A DNA stretch of 34,986 nt from Bryobacterales bacterium (GCA_003167495.1 PMSX01000251.1:1-34986), one strand, 5' to 3'; numbered from the stretch's first letter, positions 8,523 to 17,209 are shown. Program-made: numbers and translations. Notes: generated by a model from the sequence alone, not told the origin.

Positions 8523-9004
8523 CAGAATAGGCCAGGCTGTTCCGGAAGCTGGAATTCACGCGACCACTGGTCGTAGACCCGTGTCAGAATGAACCGGATT
8601 TCCTGATCGGTCATATCCCGAAAACGGTCTACAACCCATTCTGCGCGATTCTTTAAATCGTCAAGGTACTCGGCGGTTAACGCATCGAGGAATGGGCCGG
8701 CATCGTCTTCGGCCTGATACATGAATCCGCTCTTTGTAGCATGCCGACCGACAAGACCGCCGCTGATCATAAGCATGAGCCCCCGTTCGATCAGCTGGCG
8801 GCGCACCAGAAGCTCTCCGGAACGGAGTGGAAGCGCCGGATGGATACTCGGCGGCCCATCGACGTCGCCAGTGTGGACCATCATATAGTCGTATTCGAGA
8901 AGCCGCTGCAGGTCGAGCTGAGCCGGATAGGCGGCGGCCAGCAGGATGAGGGCGCGCATCCCCGTCTCGATCGGACTATTGAAGGTCTGGACTGCGTCAG
9001 CCAT
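8522..9004 (-). CDS. ABC-three-component system middle component (MC2-like)
   Basis: 160 aa, mostly alpha-helical. The segments NSPIETGMRALILLAAAYPA, LDLQRLLEYDYMMVHTGDV, PALPLRSGELLVRRQLIERG and MISGGLVGRH match the pattern I associate with ABC-3C middle component 2, a winged-helix-like adaptor linking the ATPase to the effector. It overlaps the nuclease gene upstream (8997-9004) and the ATPase gene downstream (ATGA), so the three are translated as a unit. It has no catalytic motif of its own. Confidence 0.8.
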   Translation of the reverse strand: MADAVQTFNSPIETGMRALILLAAAYPAQLDLQRLLEYDYMMVHTGDVDGPPSIHPALPLRSGELLVRRQLIERGLMLMISGGLVGRHATKSGFMYQAEDDAGPFLDALTAEYLDDLKNRAEWVVDRFRDMTDQEIRFILTRVYDQWSREFQLPEQPGLF

Positions 9005-10097
9005 TTTTCTTCACCCACAGGAAGCGATCTTCGTTAGCCAAATGATGGCAGATGCCATGCTTGTCCTGCGTCTGCACGCGAATGCACAACGCATTGCAGT
9101 TCGGTGTTATGTTGGCCGCCTGTTGCAATGTACTGGCCATACGGTTGTAGCCGTTGGCATAGTCCATTTCGTATGTGTTGACGACCCCGTGGTAAATTTC
9201 CTCTCGGATTTCATCGAACGCGCCGGGATCGACGCTATCACGAGGAAAATTCCGAAGTGACTCTGCATAATAAAATACTTCGCGCGAGCGGTTGAAATGC
9301 TTCGCCAGTTCCGGGTACGCAGCTAGATCATCGGGCGTGTTGAGCTGCTCGGCCAACTTTTCTGAATAGACATCGAACAGCTGCTGGACGTAGCGGCTCT
9401 CCTTCTGTTGTATCGCCTCAGGCGGAGTTTCGATATGTGGCCGCTCGGGGAAGGTTGCAGGCCCGAACCGGCGGGTGTGGAAGATCGTGTTCGCGTGACC
9501 ATTAACCAACTCGACCACGGTTTTGTGCTTGAAAATTTTGAAGTCGAATTTATTCAGATAATCGAGCAGCGCCGCTTGAAGCGGGATCTCCTCCGTGTCT
9601 GTGATGCCTTTCCGGCACTGGGCGTCCCAATTCTTGATCAGCTCGCTGCGGAGTTTGACTGGATTCGCAAGCAGGCTCTGGAGCTTGAGACCCACGCCTT
9701 TAGATGCGGCGAAGTAATAGTTTGACGGCATCGGGAATTCGCCCTTGAAAGTGTGGTAGATGATCTTCCCAAACTCAACCCACACGTCGTTCGGCTGAAG
9801 CTTGGTGGCGTAGCGCTTGCACTGATAGTTGTCCCACGGACCGCCGTAATTCTGATCAGTTGTGAAGGCGACGATATCCCGGCCCATGTCGCCGGGGCCG
9901 GACCAGCGCTCAACCTTTTTATAGGATTTGAGCGAGGTTGCCCATTCTTCCGTGAATTCTTCCCATTGGCCTGGCTCCAGCAACTCGATCAGCTTGGCGA
10001 CTGGAAAGTTCATCCCTGAGCCAATTTGCGTTGGCTTATCGGTGCCGCCGCCCGGATTCAGCTTTCGTAGTTTCCCAGCCAGTTCCTTCGCGTTCAC
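8997..10097 (-). CDS. ABC-three-component C-terminal-domain protein with REase-fold nuclease
   Basis: 366 aa from a GTG start (an in-frame stop lies three codons upstream). The N-terminal ~100 residues look like an Mrr-type restriction endonuclease fold: WEEFTEEWATSLK (45-57), GDMGRDIVAF (69-78) and NYQCKRY (90-96) supply the D...QxK catalytic set. The remainder, alpha-helical with FNRSREVFYYAESLRNFPRD and a HLANEDRFLWV tail, corresponds to the CTD that tethers effectors to the ABC-3C ATPase. Expected role: the cutting effector of the system. First gene of the minus-strand trio; its promoter must lie in 10098-10250. Confidence 0.8.
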   Translation of the reverse strand: MNAKELAGKLRKLNPGGGTDKPTQIGSGMNFPVAKLIELLEPGQWEEFTEEWATSLKSYKKVERWSGPGDMGRDIVAFTTDQNYGGPWDNYQCKRYATKLQPNDVWVEFGKIIYHTFKGEFPMPSNYYFAASKGVGLKLQSLLANPVKLRSELIKNWDAQCRKGITDTEEIPLQAALLDYLNKFDFKIFKHKTVVELVNGHANTIFHTRRFGPATFPERPHIETPPEAIQQKESRYVQQLFDVYSEKLAEQLNTPDDLAAYPELAKHFNRSREVFYYAESLRNFPRDSVDPGAFDEIREEIYHGVVNTYEMDYANGYNRMASTLQQAANITPNCNALCIRVQTQDKHGICHHLANEDRFLWVKKNG

Positions 10098-10758
10098 AGG
10101 GCATCAATCATCGGCATTCTTAGAGCAGTACCGTCCTCATTCTCAAACAAAAGAGTGTGACTCTGTTTAAAGCATAGTCTGTTCCGAGACTGTAGCATAT
10201 CAGAGCACAGGGCTCAGGTAGCGCCCGGCTCCTGCGAACATGCCCGAATACCAATCCATTTCGCGAAAGCCGAACTATTACCTGCTCAACTAACGCCCCT
10301 GATCCGCAACTCAGGATCTCAACTTCCGAACAGGACAACAGCCCTCGTTGATCTCGTTTTGCGCGCTAAATCAAGAATGCATTCTTATAAACGCAGTTCT
10401 GTTGGTCCGACCCACGCGGCCGAAGCCAGGATCTTGCCGAACTGACCGCACCGTTACGGACAATCGATTACCTGGACTACGACTTGAATGGTTAGCGTTG
10501 AACACGGATCAATCTGTCGATTAACCATTAATTCTTCCGAATAGGCATTCCCCTAAGTTAAAGTACGAAAATAGACTTTGTCTCCGAATCCCCTGGCAGG
10601 CATCCTCAACCAAACGCCGGCGACTGCCTTCCCTTCCGCGCATCGCGCCGCGCGACCCCGGACGCAAGCGCGCGCCCTACGGGTTTTCGGTCCCCCCAAT
10701 TTTCCTTCCTAACACCAGCTCATAGACCGGCATCCCGCTAGCGGAAAATCGGTTCCCC

Positions 10759-10776
10759 CGAAAAGCTCGCTTTTCG
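10759..10776. repeat. Perfect 8-bp hairpin in the parB leader
   Basis: CGAAAAGC and GCTTTTCG are separated by TC. It sits in a GC-rich block that continues to the parB start and could be part of a structured 5' leader. Confidence 0.6.
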
Positions 10777-10974
10777 CGAGCCGCTTCCCCTTGCCGCCGT
10801 GGTGCCCCGCGCCGCGCCAAACCATGCGCGAAAGGCAGTCGCCGCGCCTTTTAGCTCCCGCCCGCCAGGGGGGAGCCGTACTTTTTTGAGCGGCGGCACG
10901 CCGCGCGCTGTGCGCGGTTGCTTGATGCGGCTGCTGGCTTGCGCGCGCAGCCGTAGGGAATTTAACCACAACAC

Positions 10975-10990
10975 CGAGCAAAGGAGCTCG
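10975..10990 (+). promoter_or_regulatory. parB ribosome binding site displayed in a hairpin
   Basis: CGAGC and GCTCG enclose AAAGGA, so the Shine-Dalgarno core lies in the loop and its last G in the stem, 8 bases before ATG 10999. This could tune parB translation. Confidence 0.5.
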
Positions 10991-10998
10991 TACACACC

Positions 10999-11331
10999 AT
11001 GGAATTGATTCAGTTAGAAACCATCGAGGTTCCCTTCCGCAAGTTGGTCGCCTCAACCGAAAACGTCCGCACCACACCCGCAGAAGAACAGGCCACGCGC
11101 CAACTCGCCGCCTCCATCCAGGCCGTTGGCCTGTTGCAGAGTCTAGTCGTTCAACCCGCCGCTCGCGGTAAGTTCGCTGTCGTCGCCGGAGAGCGCCGTT
11201 ACTCCGCATTGACCCTCTTGCAGGAAGCCGGACAGCTTCCGTTGAGCTACAAAGTCCCCTGCCGCCTGTTACCGAAAGGTGCCGACACAACCGAAGTCAG
11301 TCTCGCAGAGAACGTTGAACGTGAAACCATG
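10999..11331 (+). pseudogene. parB, 5' part (interrupted by transposon)
   Basis: Residues 1-111 form the ParB/sulfiredoxin-like nucleotide-binding domain of a plasmid partition protein: VVAGERRYSAL (61-71) and SLAENVERET (101-110) are the classic boxes. ParB binds parS and loads with CTP. The start has AAAGGAG upstream. At ATG 11329-11331 the host sequence stops; the frame runs on into the transposon end for 24 codons and stops at 11403. The other half begins at 17781 with the same ATG. Together they would give 631 aa, so this is a clean insertion. Expression of a truncated N-terminal domain remains possible. Confidence 0.9.
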
Positions 11332-11332
11332 A

Positions 11333-11359
11333 TAGGTTGCCTTTTCAATCTGTCCTTCT
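11333..11359 (+). repeat. Left terminal inverted repeat of the parB transposon
   Basis: Begins TAGGTTGC two bases inside the CCATG junction and shares TAGGTTGC, TT, TC, AT and TGTCCT in register with the reverse complement of 17750-17776. Confidence 0.85.
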
Positions 11360-11477
11360 TCTTCCGCGTCCAAACCGGCATTCAATTCACGATCTTTGCT
11401 TGAAGTAATTGCGTGCGCCGAAGGCGCAAGCGTGTTCTTGTGTTTTGAATGGGAAAGAGAAAGTAGTCGTCGCCGTG

Positions 11478-11555
11478 CGGTGGGAATGTGGAAATCGCCT
11501 GCGATTTCCAAGGGCGGTGGGAACGTTGGGAAACCGGTGTTTGGTTTTCCAAGGT
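11478..11555. repeat. Tandem hairpin units near the left transposon end
   Basis: Two adjacent units each begin GCGGTGGGAA and end CCAAGG. The first folds as GGAAATCGC/GCGATTTCC with a 2-nt loop (11490-11509). The second folds as TTGGGAAACC/GGTTTTCCAA with a 7-nt loop and one G-U pair (11526-11552). They lie upstream of the TA pair and could be transcript structures, terminators or recombinase accessory sites. Confidence 0.65.
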
Positions 11556-11667
11556 TTCCACCGTCCGTCATTTCCACGGCGGAGTTTTTGTCAGGCAGTC
11601 GTTTCTCCGCATGAACAACAGATCCTCGGCGTTGCTCAATGTATATACGTCGCGATACACTAGCGAT

Positions 11668-11949
11668 GTGGCCCAGGATATTGAATTTGAGTGGGACGAT
11701 GAAAACAGAAAGCACCTCGCGGCGCATAAGGTCTCGCCCGCCGAGTTCGAGTACGTGCTCACCAACAATCCAGTAGATCTGGGTTATGAATTGGTCGATG
11801 ATGAAGATCGCTATCGCGCGGTAGGCCTGACGGGCACCGGTCGTTTGTTAACGGTGGTGTGGACACCGCGCAATGGCAGCGTCCGGGCGGTGACCGCGTT
11901 TCCAGCAACCGTTTCAGACAAGAAGGCTTTTCTGGAGATATCTCGATGA
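11668..11949 (+). CDS. BrnT-like type II toxin
   Basis: About 93 aa from GTG 11668, or 112 aa from ATG 11611; neither has a strong ribosome binding site, and the shorter form matches family length. IEFEWDDENRKHLAAHKVSP, then YRAVGLTGTGRLLTVVWTPR and VRAVTAFPAT, follow the BrnT (RelE-fold RNase) pattern of FEWD...N..KH.VS and GRLL.VV. Expected role: ribonuclease toxin neutralised by the next gene's product. It overlaps the antitoxin gene by ATGA at 11946-11949, in the usual brnT-brnA order. As cargo it may stabilise the transposon or, after insertion in parB, the plasmid. Confidence 0.8.
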   Translation: MAQDIEFEWDDENRKHLAAHKVSPAEFEYVLTNNPVDLGYELVDDEDRYRAVGLTGTGRLLTVVWTPRNGSVRAVTAFPATVSDKKAFLEISR

Positions 11950-12287
11950 AGAAACAAATAAAGAAGCAAACGAAGCGCCTCGTGCCGACTTTCGCGACCG
12001 AAGCGGAAGAAGCTCAGTGGTGGTACAAGAATCGTGACGCCCACGGCAAGGAATTGCTGGCGGCGGTCAAGAGCGGTGAAGCGCAGGTTCTAACAAAGGC
12101 GAAGTTGCTCGCCCGATTGGCGGCGTCGAAGAAAGCGCCGGCGCCGGTCGTTGCGTTGCGCATTCCGGCTGCAGATCTGGCTTTAGCTCGAAAGCAAGCC
12201 GAACAAAAGGGTCTGCCGTATCAAACCTACATCAAGTCGCTGTTACATGAAACTCTCGCCGAACGCGAAAAGCGTAAAGCGGGGTAG
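11946..12287 (+). CDS. CopG/BrnA-type antitoxin
   Basis: 113 aa from ATG 11946, with GGAGAT in the preceding toxin gene as ribosome binding site. The N-terminus is Lys-rich; FATEAEEAQWWYKNRDAHGK is the CopG-antitoxin (PF12441-type) signature, and VALRIPAADLALARKQAEQK with GLPYQTYIKSLLHETL gives a ribbon-helix-helix DNA-binding region. It should bind and neutralise the BrnT-like toxin and autorepress the pair. The gene sits immediately upstream of the recombinase genes, inside the transposon. Confidence 0.8.
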   Translation: MKKQIKKQTKRLVPTFATEAEEAQWWYKNRDAHGKELLAAVKSGEAQVLTKAKLLARLAASKKAPAPVVALRIPAADLALARKQAEQKGLPYQTYIKSLLHETLAEREKRKAG

Positions 12288-12442
12288 CGAAACCTGTCCG
12301 GTGTGTGCGAACATCAATAGCCGAATCAAGTCTCTTCAGAGTTCAGCATAGGGTCACGCCGGGCGGAGTATCCTCTATATAAAAAGTTGCACGGATCAAA
12401 TCCCGCTGTTCGTGCGGCGCATGAGCGCCGCGGAGGCATACA

Positions 12443-13594
12443 GTGCGGATCGTGCGAGCGCTCGCGGGATATCCAGAGATCCCGATAGATTTCCCCATTC
12501 TGGTCTCGAATGCTATGGTAATCAACGAACCGGCATTCGCTTGGCTCATCGAGCTGGCAACCATTCCCGGCCGATCTCATTCTGTTGAAACAATCAGGAC
12601 CTATAACGAGCATTTGTACGATTGGTTTGACGCCTTGGAGCAATCCAGCTTGGATTGGCGCATGGTCGGCGAAACCGAGATCGCCTATTGGCGTAACCGG
12701 ATGCTCGCGCAAGCGAGTCCACATACGAAGAGGCCATACGCGCGATCGACCATCAACGATCGCGTACACACGGTCTGCCGCTTCTACTCATGGGCCCACC
12801 AGCATGGGTGGATCGATGTGCTGCCGTTCCACTTCGTCGATGTTCGAGTGAAGCAAAGGCGCAAATCGTTCTTGGCCCACGTTGATCCGCGCCCTGGCGT
12901 GGTCGCGGCCAATGTGCTCACGGTGGCACAAAGCGAGCGGCTACCCCGTGCGCTGCGAGTTGATCAGTTGCGAAGATTTTCCGGCCAATTGAAGATGCCC
13001 TATCGGCTCATCGCCGAATGGGCGATTACCACCGGCATGCGCCGCAAAGAGCTCTGCGGCCTCCACGCGTCGCAAGTCCCCGCAACTGCCCATCTGGACG
13101 CAGAGGAACATCCATTGATGGGTGTGGCCCTTAAGATCACCAAGGGTGATTCGCCGCGCACCACTTATCCTCCGATTCAACTGCTGGATCGCACGCATCG
13201 ATACATCAATGAGGAACGAGAGCCTTTAGTGCGGCGCCTGCGGGCAAAGCGACCAGACTACCGGGCGCCAGCCGAACTGTTCTTAACACGGAACGGACAC
13301 GCTATCAGCAAAGCGCAACTGACGCGCGTATTTTCTGCGGCATTCCGTGCAGCAGGCGTGGAAGGTTCCGGCCACTGGCTGCGGCATACGTTTGCGATGA
13401 CGATGCTTGTCAGGTTGCAACAGCAGTCTCGCGAGACTCCGGACATCAACCCACTGAAGATCGTTCAGCTGCTGTTGGGTCACAGTTCGATTCAGAGCAC
13501 ATCGATCTATCTTCGCTGCGTAGAAATGAACGCGCCGGAACTGAGCGAAAGCATCGCTTGGCTTTATGGCGCATTGGTGAGCGATGGCTGCTAA
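12443..13594 (+). CDS. Tyrosine recombinase 1 of the transposon (XerC/TnpA-like)
   Basis: 383 aa from GTG 12443, chosen because GGAGG lies 7 nt upstream. The N-terminal half is a SAM-like core-binding domain (TIRTYNEHLYDWFDALEQ). The catalytic domain shows the full set: Arg in TTGMRRKELCGL, Lys near KITKGDSPR, H-x-x-R in GHWLRHTFA, His in LLLGHSSIQST and Tyr in SIYLR. It should cut and rejoin at the element ends through a 3'-phosphotyrosine. Its last 11 bp overlap the next gene. It is comparable in length to Tn554 TnpA. Confidence 0.9.
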   Translation: MRIVRALAGYPEIPIDFPILVSNAMVINEPAFAWLIELATIPGRSHSVETIRTYNEHLYDWFDALEQSSLDWRMVGETEIAYWRNRMLAQASPHTKRPYARSTINDRVHTVCRFYSWAHQHGWIDVLPFHFVDVRVKQRRKSFLAHVDPRPGVVAANVLTVAQSERLPRALRVDQLRRFSGQLKMPYRLIAEWAITTGMRRKELCGLHASQVPATAHLDAEEHPLMGVALKITKGDSPRTTYPPIQLLDRTHRYINEEREPLVRRLRAKRPDYRAPAELFLTRNGHAISKAQLTRVFSAAFRAAGVEGSGHWLRHTFAMTMLVRLQQQSRETPDINPLKIVQLLLGHSSIQSTSIYLRCVEMNAPELSESIAWLYGALVSDGC

Positions 13595-15350
13595 GCGCAC
13601 GTCCATTGATCGACGAATCGTTCCACCGTTAGACGACACCCGAGTAGTGATGTTCCGTGGAGACACCAGGCGGTATGACCTGGTCAAACTCGCTATGCCG
13701 GCGGATATCACAACGTTCTTGCATAGAGCCTTCATTGGTCACTACACGACGGCGCAGGTGGCGACTCAGCGTCACTGCTGGGATGCTCTGAAGGCCTTCG
13801 GGCGGTTCGTGGCACAAGATAAGTCGGTGCGCTCCATGCACGACATGACCACCGCCATGATAGGGCGCTACAAGATCTGGCTTGATGCACAGACGACCAG
13901 GCTGGGTGAACCCGCCTCCCCGGTATTCAAACATCACCAGATGTCGGCCCTTCGGCAGGTGGTCGATTGGACGAAGCGCAATCATCCTAAGAGTCTTCCT
14001 GCTCGGATCGACTTTCCTTATAATCCCTTTCCCGACCGACAGTCCAAGCCGCGTCCGTGTCTTTCCGAATCACAACTCAAAGTGATCCTACGAGCCTGCT
14101 ATGAGGAGATCGATGCGGCCTGGATGCGATTCGAAACAGGACAAAAGATTTTGGCATCGACGGGACCCGTCGAAGGCTGTCATCCGAGTTTGTGTGAATG
14201 TGTACGTGGGATGGCAGCCGTCGGCGGTGGTGTTATGCCGACGATGCTAGAAATGTTCGATAAGAAAGTTGGCGTAGCGACAGTCAGGCGCAACGGTGGG
14301 CTGAGGATCGCGGCCTCCTATCTTCATCTAACGCCCGAGAAACTCGCCGCATTCTTCATTGCCATCGCTATCCAGACAGCCGGCAATCCGGATGCGATTC
14401 GCCAGCTCCGACGGAATTGCCAAGTGCCCCATCCGCTTGATGACAACCGGACCACGATCGACTGGAGCAAAGGGCGAGCGGGTGGTAAGAGAAAACGCGC
14501 TCAGCGGCGCTCTTTTGATCGAAGGCTTCCGTACGCAGCTCCCATCTTGATCGAACGGGTATTGGTTATGACCGAGCCGCTACGTACGCAAGCCGGAGCC
14601 AACTGCCGGGACGGGCTCTTCCTCGTAAAGAGCGAAAAGACAGGTCAAGTCACAGAAATCGCAATCGGCACACTCGGCACGCTTGTGAAGCGCTTCGTCG
14701 CCCGTGCCAACGCACGAATTGCCATATGGAATGAAGCCGCTCCCGAGCGGCATCGCGACTCGCTGCCTGACTTCGCGGCGGCGTTTCTGCGCGGGAGTGT
14801 GGCGACGGAACATTACAAGTCTTCCGGTGGCGACATCCTGGCCGTCCAGGAGATCCTCAATCATAAGAACGCACATACAAGCGATGCCTATGTTCGTGGT
14901 CCCGAAGTGCGGCGAATCCAGGCCGAAACTATTGCGCGCCTGCAAGGACTAATGATCGCTTGGGTAACGGGCGCCGACCGTGCGCCTTCAAAACCTGACA
15001 CTGTCGTCGGTGACCGAGCCATCGCACCTTTCGGACATGACTGTCTCAATCCCCTGGCCGGTATCGCCGCGGGCTCGCAAGAGGGGCGAGTTTGCCCTCG
15101 CTTCGGTGGATGCCTGCGCTGTCCGTGTCTTGTGATTCCGCTCGACGCTGTGCATCTTGCTCGTATCCTGCAGGCCAAAGCCGCCTTCGAAGTCGCGCGT
15201 CTGCAACTCGATCCACAGCGGTGGATATTGCTTTATGCACCGAGCTATCGCATTCTCGTCGAAGAAATCCTTCCTGATTTTGCTAGCGGCCTTTACCCGG
15301 AAGCGCAAGCTTTAATTCCCACTCTCCCTCAACTGCCGGTGATCGAATGA
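13584..15350 (+). CDS. Tyrosine recombinase 2 of the transposon, with degenerate active site
   Basis: 588 aa, starting inside the end of the preceding gene. The recombinase core is recognisable by NPDAIRQLRRN in the Arg-I region and VQEILNHKNAHTSDAYVRG with His and Tyr, but the region expected to carry H-x-x-R reads LPDFAAAFLRG, without the usual His and with Arg displaced. A Cys-rich C-terminal motif (CPRFGGCLRCPC) resembles the metal-binding tails of Tn554-type transposases. It may be a structural or target-choosing subunit. The stop overlaps the next start as ATGA. Confidence 0.8.
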   Translation: MAAKRTSIDRRIVPPLDDTRVVMFRGDTRRYDLVKLAMPADITTFLHRAFIGHYTTAQVATQRHCWDALKAFGRFVAQDKSVRSMHDMTTAMIGRYKIWLDAQTTRLGEPASPVFKHHQMSALRQVVDWTKRNHPKSLPARIDFPYNPFPDRQSKPRPCLSESQLKVILRACYEEIDAAWMRFETGQKILASTGPVEGCHPSLCECVRGMAAVGGGVMPTMLEMFDKKVGVATVRRNGGLRIAASYLHLTPEKLAAFFIAIAIQTAGNPDAIRQLRRNCQVPHPLDDNRTTIDWSKGRAGGKRKRAQRRSFDRRLPYAAPILIERVLVMTEPLRTQAGANCRDGLFLVKSEKTGQVTEIAIGTLGTLVKRFVARANARIAIWNEAAPERHRDSLPDFAAAFLRGSVATEHYKSSGGDILAVQEILNHKNAHTSDAYVRGPEVRRIQAETIARLQGLMIAWVTGADRAPSKPDTVVGDRAIAPFGHDCLNPLAGIAAGSQEGRVCPRFGGCLRCPCLVIPLDAVHLARILQAKAAFEVARLQLDPQRWILLYAPSYRILVEEILPDFASGLYPEAQALIPTLPQLPVIE

Positions 15351-17209
15351 AAAAAACGGTAGCCAAGGCGGCGACGTTGCAAAATGATGTTCGAATCTCA
15401 TCGCGCTCTTGTTGGAAGGATGCGATCTGGCATCTCGATGGCGTCCGGCCAGGGGTTGCACCTAGCAACTTCTCCATAAACTGGGGCTTTTCCTTCTGTG
15501 AAGATCGCTTTACTGACGCCAAGTGGTCCGCTTGGTGTAGCGCGGCGAAGACGTTCTTGTGGAGCCTGAAGATCGATCCGGCTCCGGGACGACCCACGGT
15601 AGAAGATACGTCGCTGGTGAGATACTTTCGTTCGCTTCGGGTGCTAGTGCGCTGGATGGTAAGCCAAGGACACCGGAGATTCGCAGACCTCGACTATCAA
15701 GCGAGCCAGGAGTTTCTGACCTCCGTCGCGACACGGAAAACTAAGAGCGGCCAACTAGTGAAAGTGGTAACCCAGCAGCATTATCATCAACTCTTGGCGT
15801 TGCTGTATCTACAAAGTGCACGCTATCCCGAACTCGCGATCGCTGATCCCTTACCTGGTATCGGCACCGGCGGGCGCGCGATGAATAAGGGATGGATAGC
15901 TTACACGCCCGATGCGATTGCAACTGTATTGGTATCGAAGGCACTCCGTCTGTTGGGACCCCCGGCAGACGACGTGATCGCGCTGCAAAGAAAAGCGCAG
16001 GGGCTATATGACGATGGGCTGGCCAACGGACGAACTCAAACAAAGGTCGGCTTTGACGTTGTAGATGAGATCGTATGGTTCTCATTCTCGACACTCCCGG
16101 GCGAAGACGCCCCTTGGCGGACGACGCCGGTGACCAGTACAAAAGACGTACGCACGCTGATTCAGCGGATTTACGAAGCGTGTTTCGTAACCGTCGCCTA
16201 CCTGGTTGGCGCACGCTTGTCGGAAATCCTCGGGCTACAGGTTGGCTGCATTGAGCATCATCCTAACGCAGCCGGTGACGAGCAGTTCGCTTATCTCATC
16301 GGTCGAATATATAAGACATCCAAGGGACGCGCAGGCAAGGCGCATCGCTGGGTTGCGCCACCGGCAGTGGAGCGTGCGGTCGCCGTGATGGAGCAGCTAA
16401 CCGAACCTCTGCGCCGCCGCACGGGACGAACTGATCTATGGCTCGCAATGGCAAGTTGCGGTCTAGTTGGTCCACGCCCTCGCATCTCGGTGCCTTGCGG
16501 CGGAACGATTATTCTTCGTTTGAACGAAAGCTTTGCTCCGTTTATCGACCTGCCACAACATGAAGGCAAACCTTGGCATCTCAACACGCATCAAGGACGA
16601 AAAACGTTTGCCCGGTTCGTTGCCAAACGCGACCGCACCGGCTTGCACGCACTGCAAAAGCATTTTGGTCATGTTAGCTTGGCCATGACTGACCGCGGTT
16701 ACGTCGGTACTGACTTCGCCCTGGGAGATCTCATCGATCGGCATGCCCGTGACGAAACGCGTGCTGCGTTGGAGGAACTGTTGACCGCGTCGGCACTCGG
16801 CGGCAAAGGTGGGCGTACCATTGCTAGCCGATCACAGTTCCGTGGTCGCACCCGCGATGGAGAAGTGCAAGCTTATGTGGACTTCCTCATGGCTGAGACA
16901 GACCTGCGCCTCGGGACGTGTGACTGGGGTTATTGCGTATATCGCGAAGAGACCTCAGCTTGCCATGGGAATGAGACAGGTCCGAATCCTGTTCTGAGAA
17001 CCGAGAGTGTCTGTGCGACTTGCGCGAACTTTGCCGTGACTGGAAAGCATCGCCCTGTCTGGGAAGGGCGGCGCGCGCAAAATGCGGAGTTGCTAAAGCA
17101 GCCCGCACTCGATCCGAAAAGCCGTGAACTAGCGCGGGCCCGCATCACCGAGTGCGACCGCATCTTAGTGCAGCTCGATCAGGACATCGTGAAGCATGGC
17201 AAAAAATGA
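15347..17209 (+). CDS. Tyrosine recombinase 3 of the transposon (TnpB-like)
   Basis: 620 aa, close in length to Tn554 TnpB. Catalytic elements: Arg in LVGARLSEILGL, Lys in YKTSKGRAGK, H-x-x-R in NTHQGRKTFARF, His in KHFGHVSLAMT and Tyr in DRGYVG. The C-terminus has a Cys-rich segment (CDWGYC and CATCANF) typical of long transposon-type recombinases. Translation is coupled to the upstream gene by ATGA, and the end overlaps tnpC-like by 14 bp, so all four transposition genes form one unit. Confidence 0.88.
   Translation: MKKTVAKAATLQNDVRISSRSCWKDAIWHLDGVRPGVAPSNFSINWGFSFCEDRFTDAKWSAWCSAAKTFLWSLKIDPAPGRPTVEDTSLVRYFRSLRVLVRWMVSQGHRRFADLDYQASQEFLTSVATRKTKSGQLVKVVTQQHYHQLLALLYLQSARYPELAIADPLPGIGTGGRAMNKGWIAYTPDAIATVLVSKALRLLGPPADDVIALQRKAQGLYDDGLANGRTQTKVGFDVVDEIVWFSFSTLPGEDAPWRTTPVTSTKDVRTLIQRIYEACFVTVAYLVGARLSEILGLQVGCIEHHPNAAGDEQFAYLIGRIYKTSKGRAGKAHRWVAPPAVERAVAVMEQLTEPLRRRTGRTDLWLAMASCGLVGPRPRISVPCGGTIILRLNESFAPFIDLPQHEGKPWHLNTHQGRKTFARFVAKRDRTGLHALQKHFGHVSLAMTDRGYVGTDFALGDLIDRHARDETRAALEELLTASALGGKGGRTIASRSQFRGRTRDGEVQAYVDFLMAETDLRLGTCDWGYCVYREETSACHGNETGPNPVLRTESVCATCANFAVTGKHRPVWEGRRAQNAELLKQPALDPKSRELARARITECDRILVQLDQDIVKHGKK

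Larger units (their letters stand above)
10098..10998. other. Divergent intergenic region: ABC-3C promoter side and long GC-rich parB leader
   Basis: There is no supported gene. Notable pieces are an AGTCT-N6-AGACT inverted repeat at 10176-10191 near the expected ABC-3C promoter, a perfect 14-bp palindrome (AAGAATGCATTCTT) at 10373-10386, and from about 10600 a very GC-rich stretch with several hairpins. The hairpins include CGAAAAGC/GCTTTTCG at 10759-10776 and CGGCTGC/GCAGCCG at about 10928-10953. Long minus-strand frames across 10709-11290 are Arg/Gly-rich by-products of composition. Confidence 0.55.
11332..11667. other. Non-coding left end of the transposon
   Basis: Apart from the terminal repeat and the hairpin units, no independent gene is seen. 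An in-frame ATG at 11611 could extend the BrnT-like protein by 19 residues, and the frame is open further upstream to 11488, but that upstream part translates hairpin sequence. Confidence 0.5.

Noticed and set aside
10176..10191. AGTCT-N6-AGACT inverted repeat as a second LexA-type operator
   Set aside because: Its half-sites do not match the CTGT/ACAG geometry at 29414-29435, and the stem is short.
10709..11290. 193-codon minus-strand ORF across the parB leader
   Set aside because: Arg/Gly-rich by-product of GC-rich structured DNA; it runs antisense through the parB coding region.
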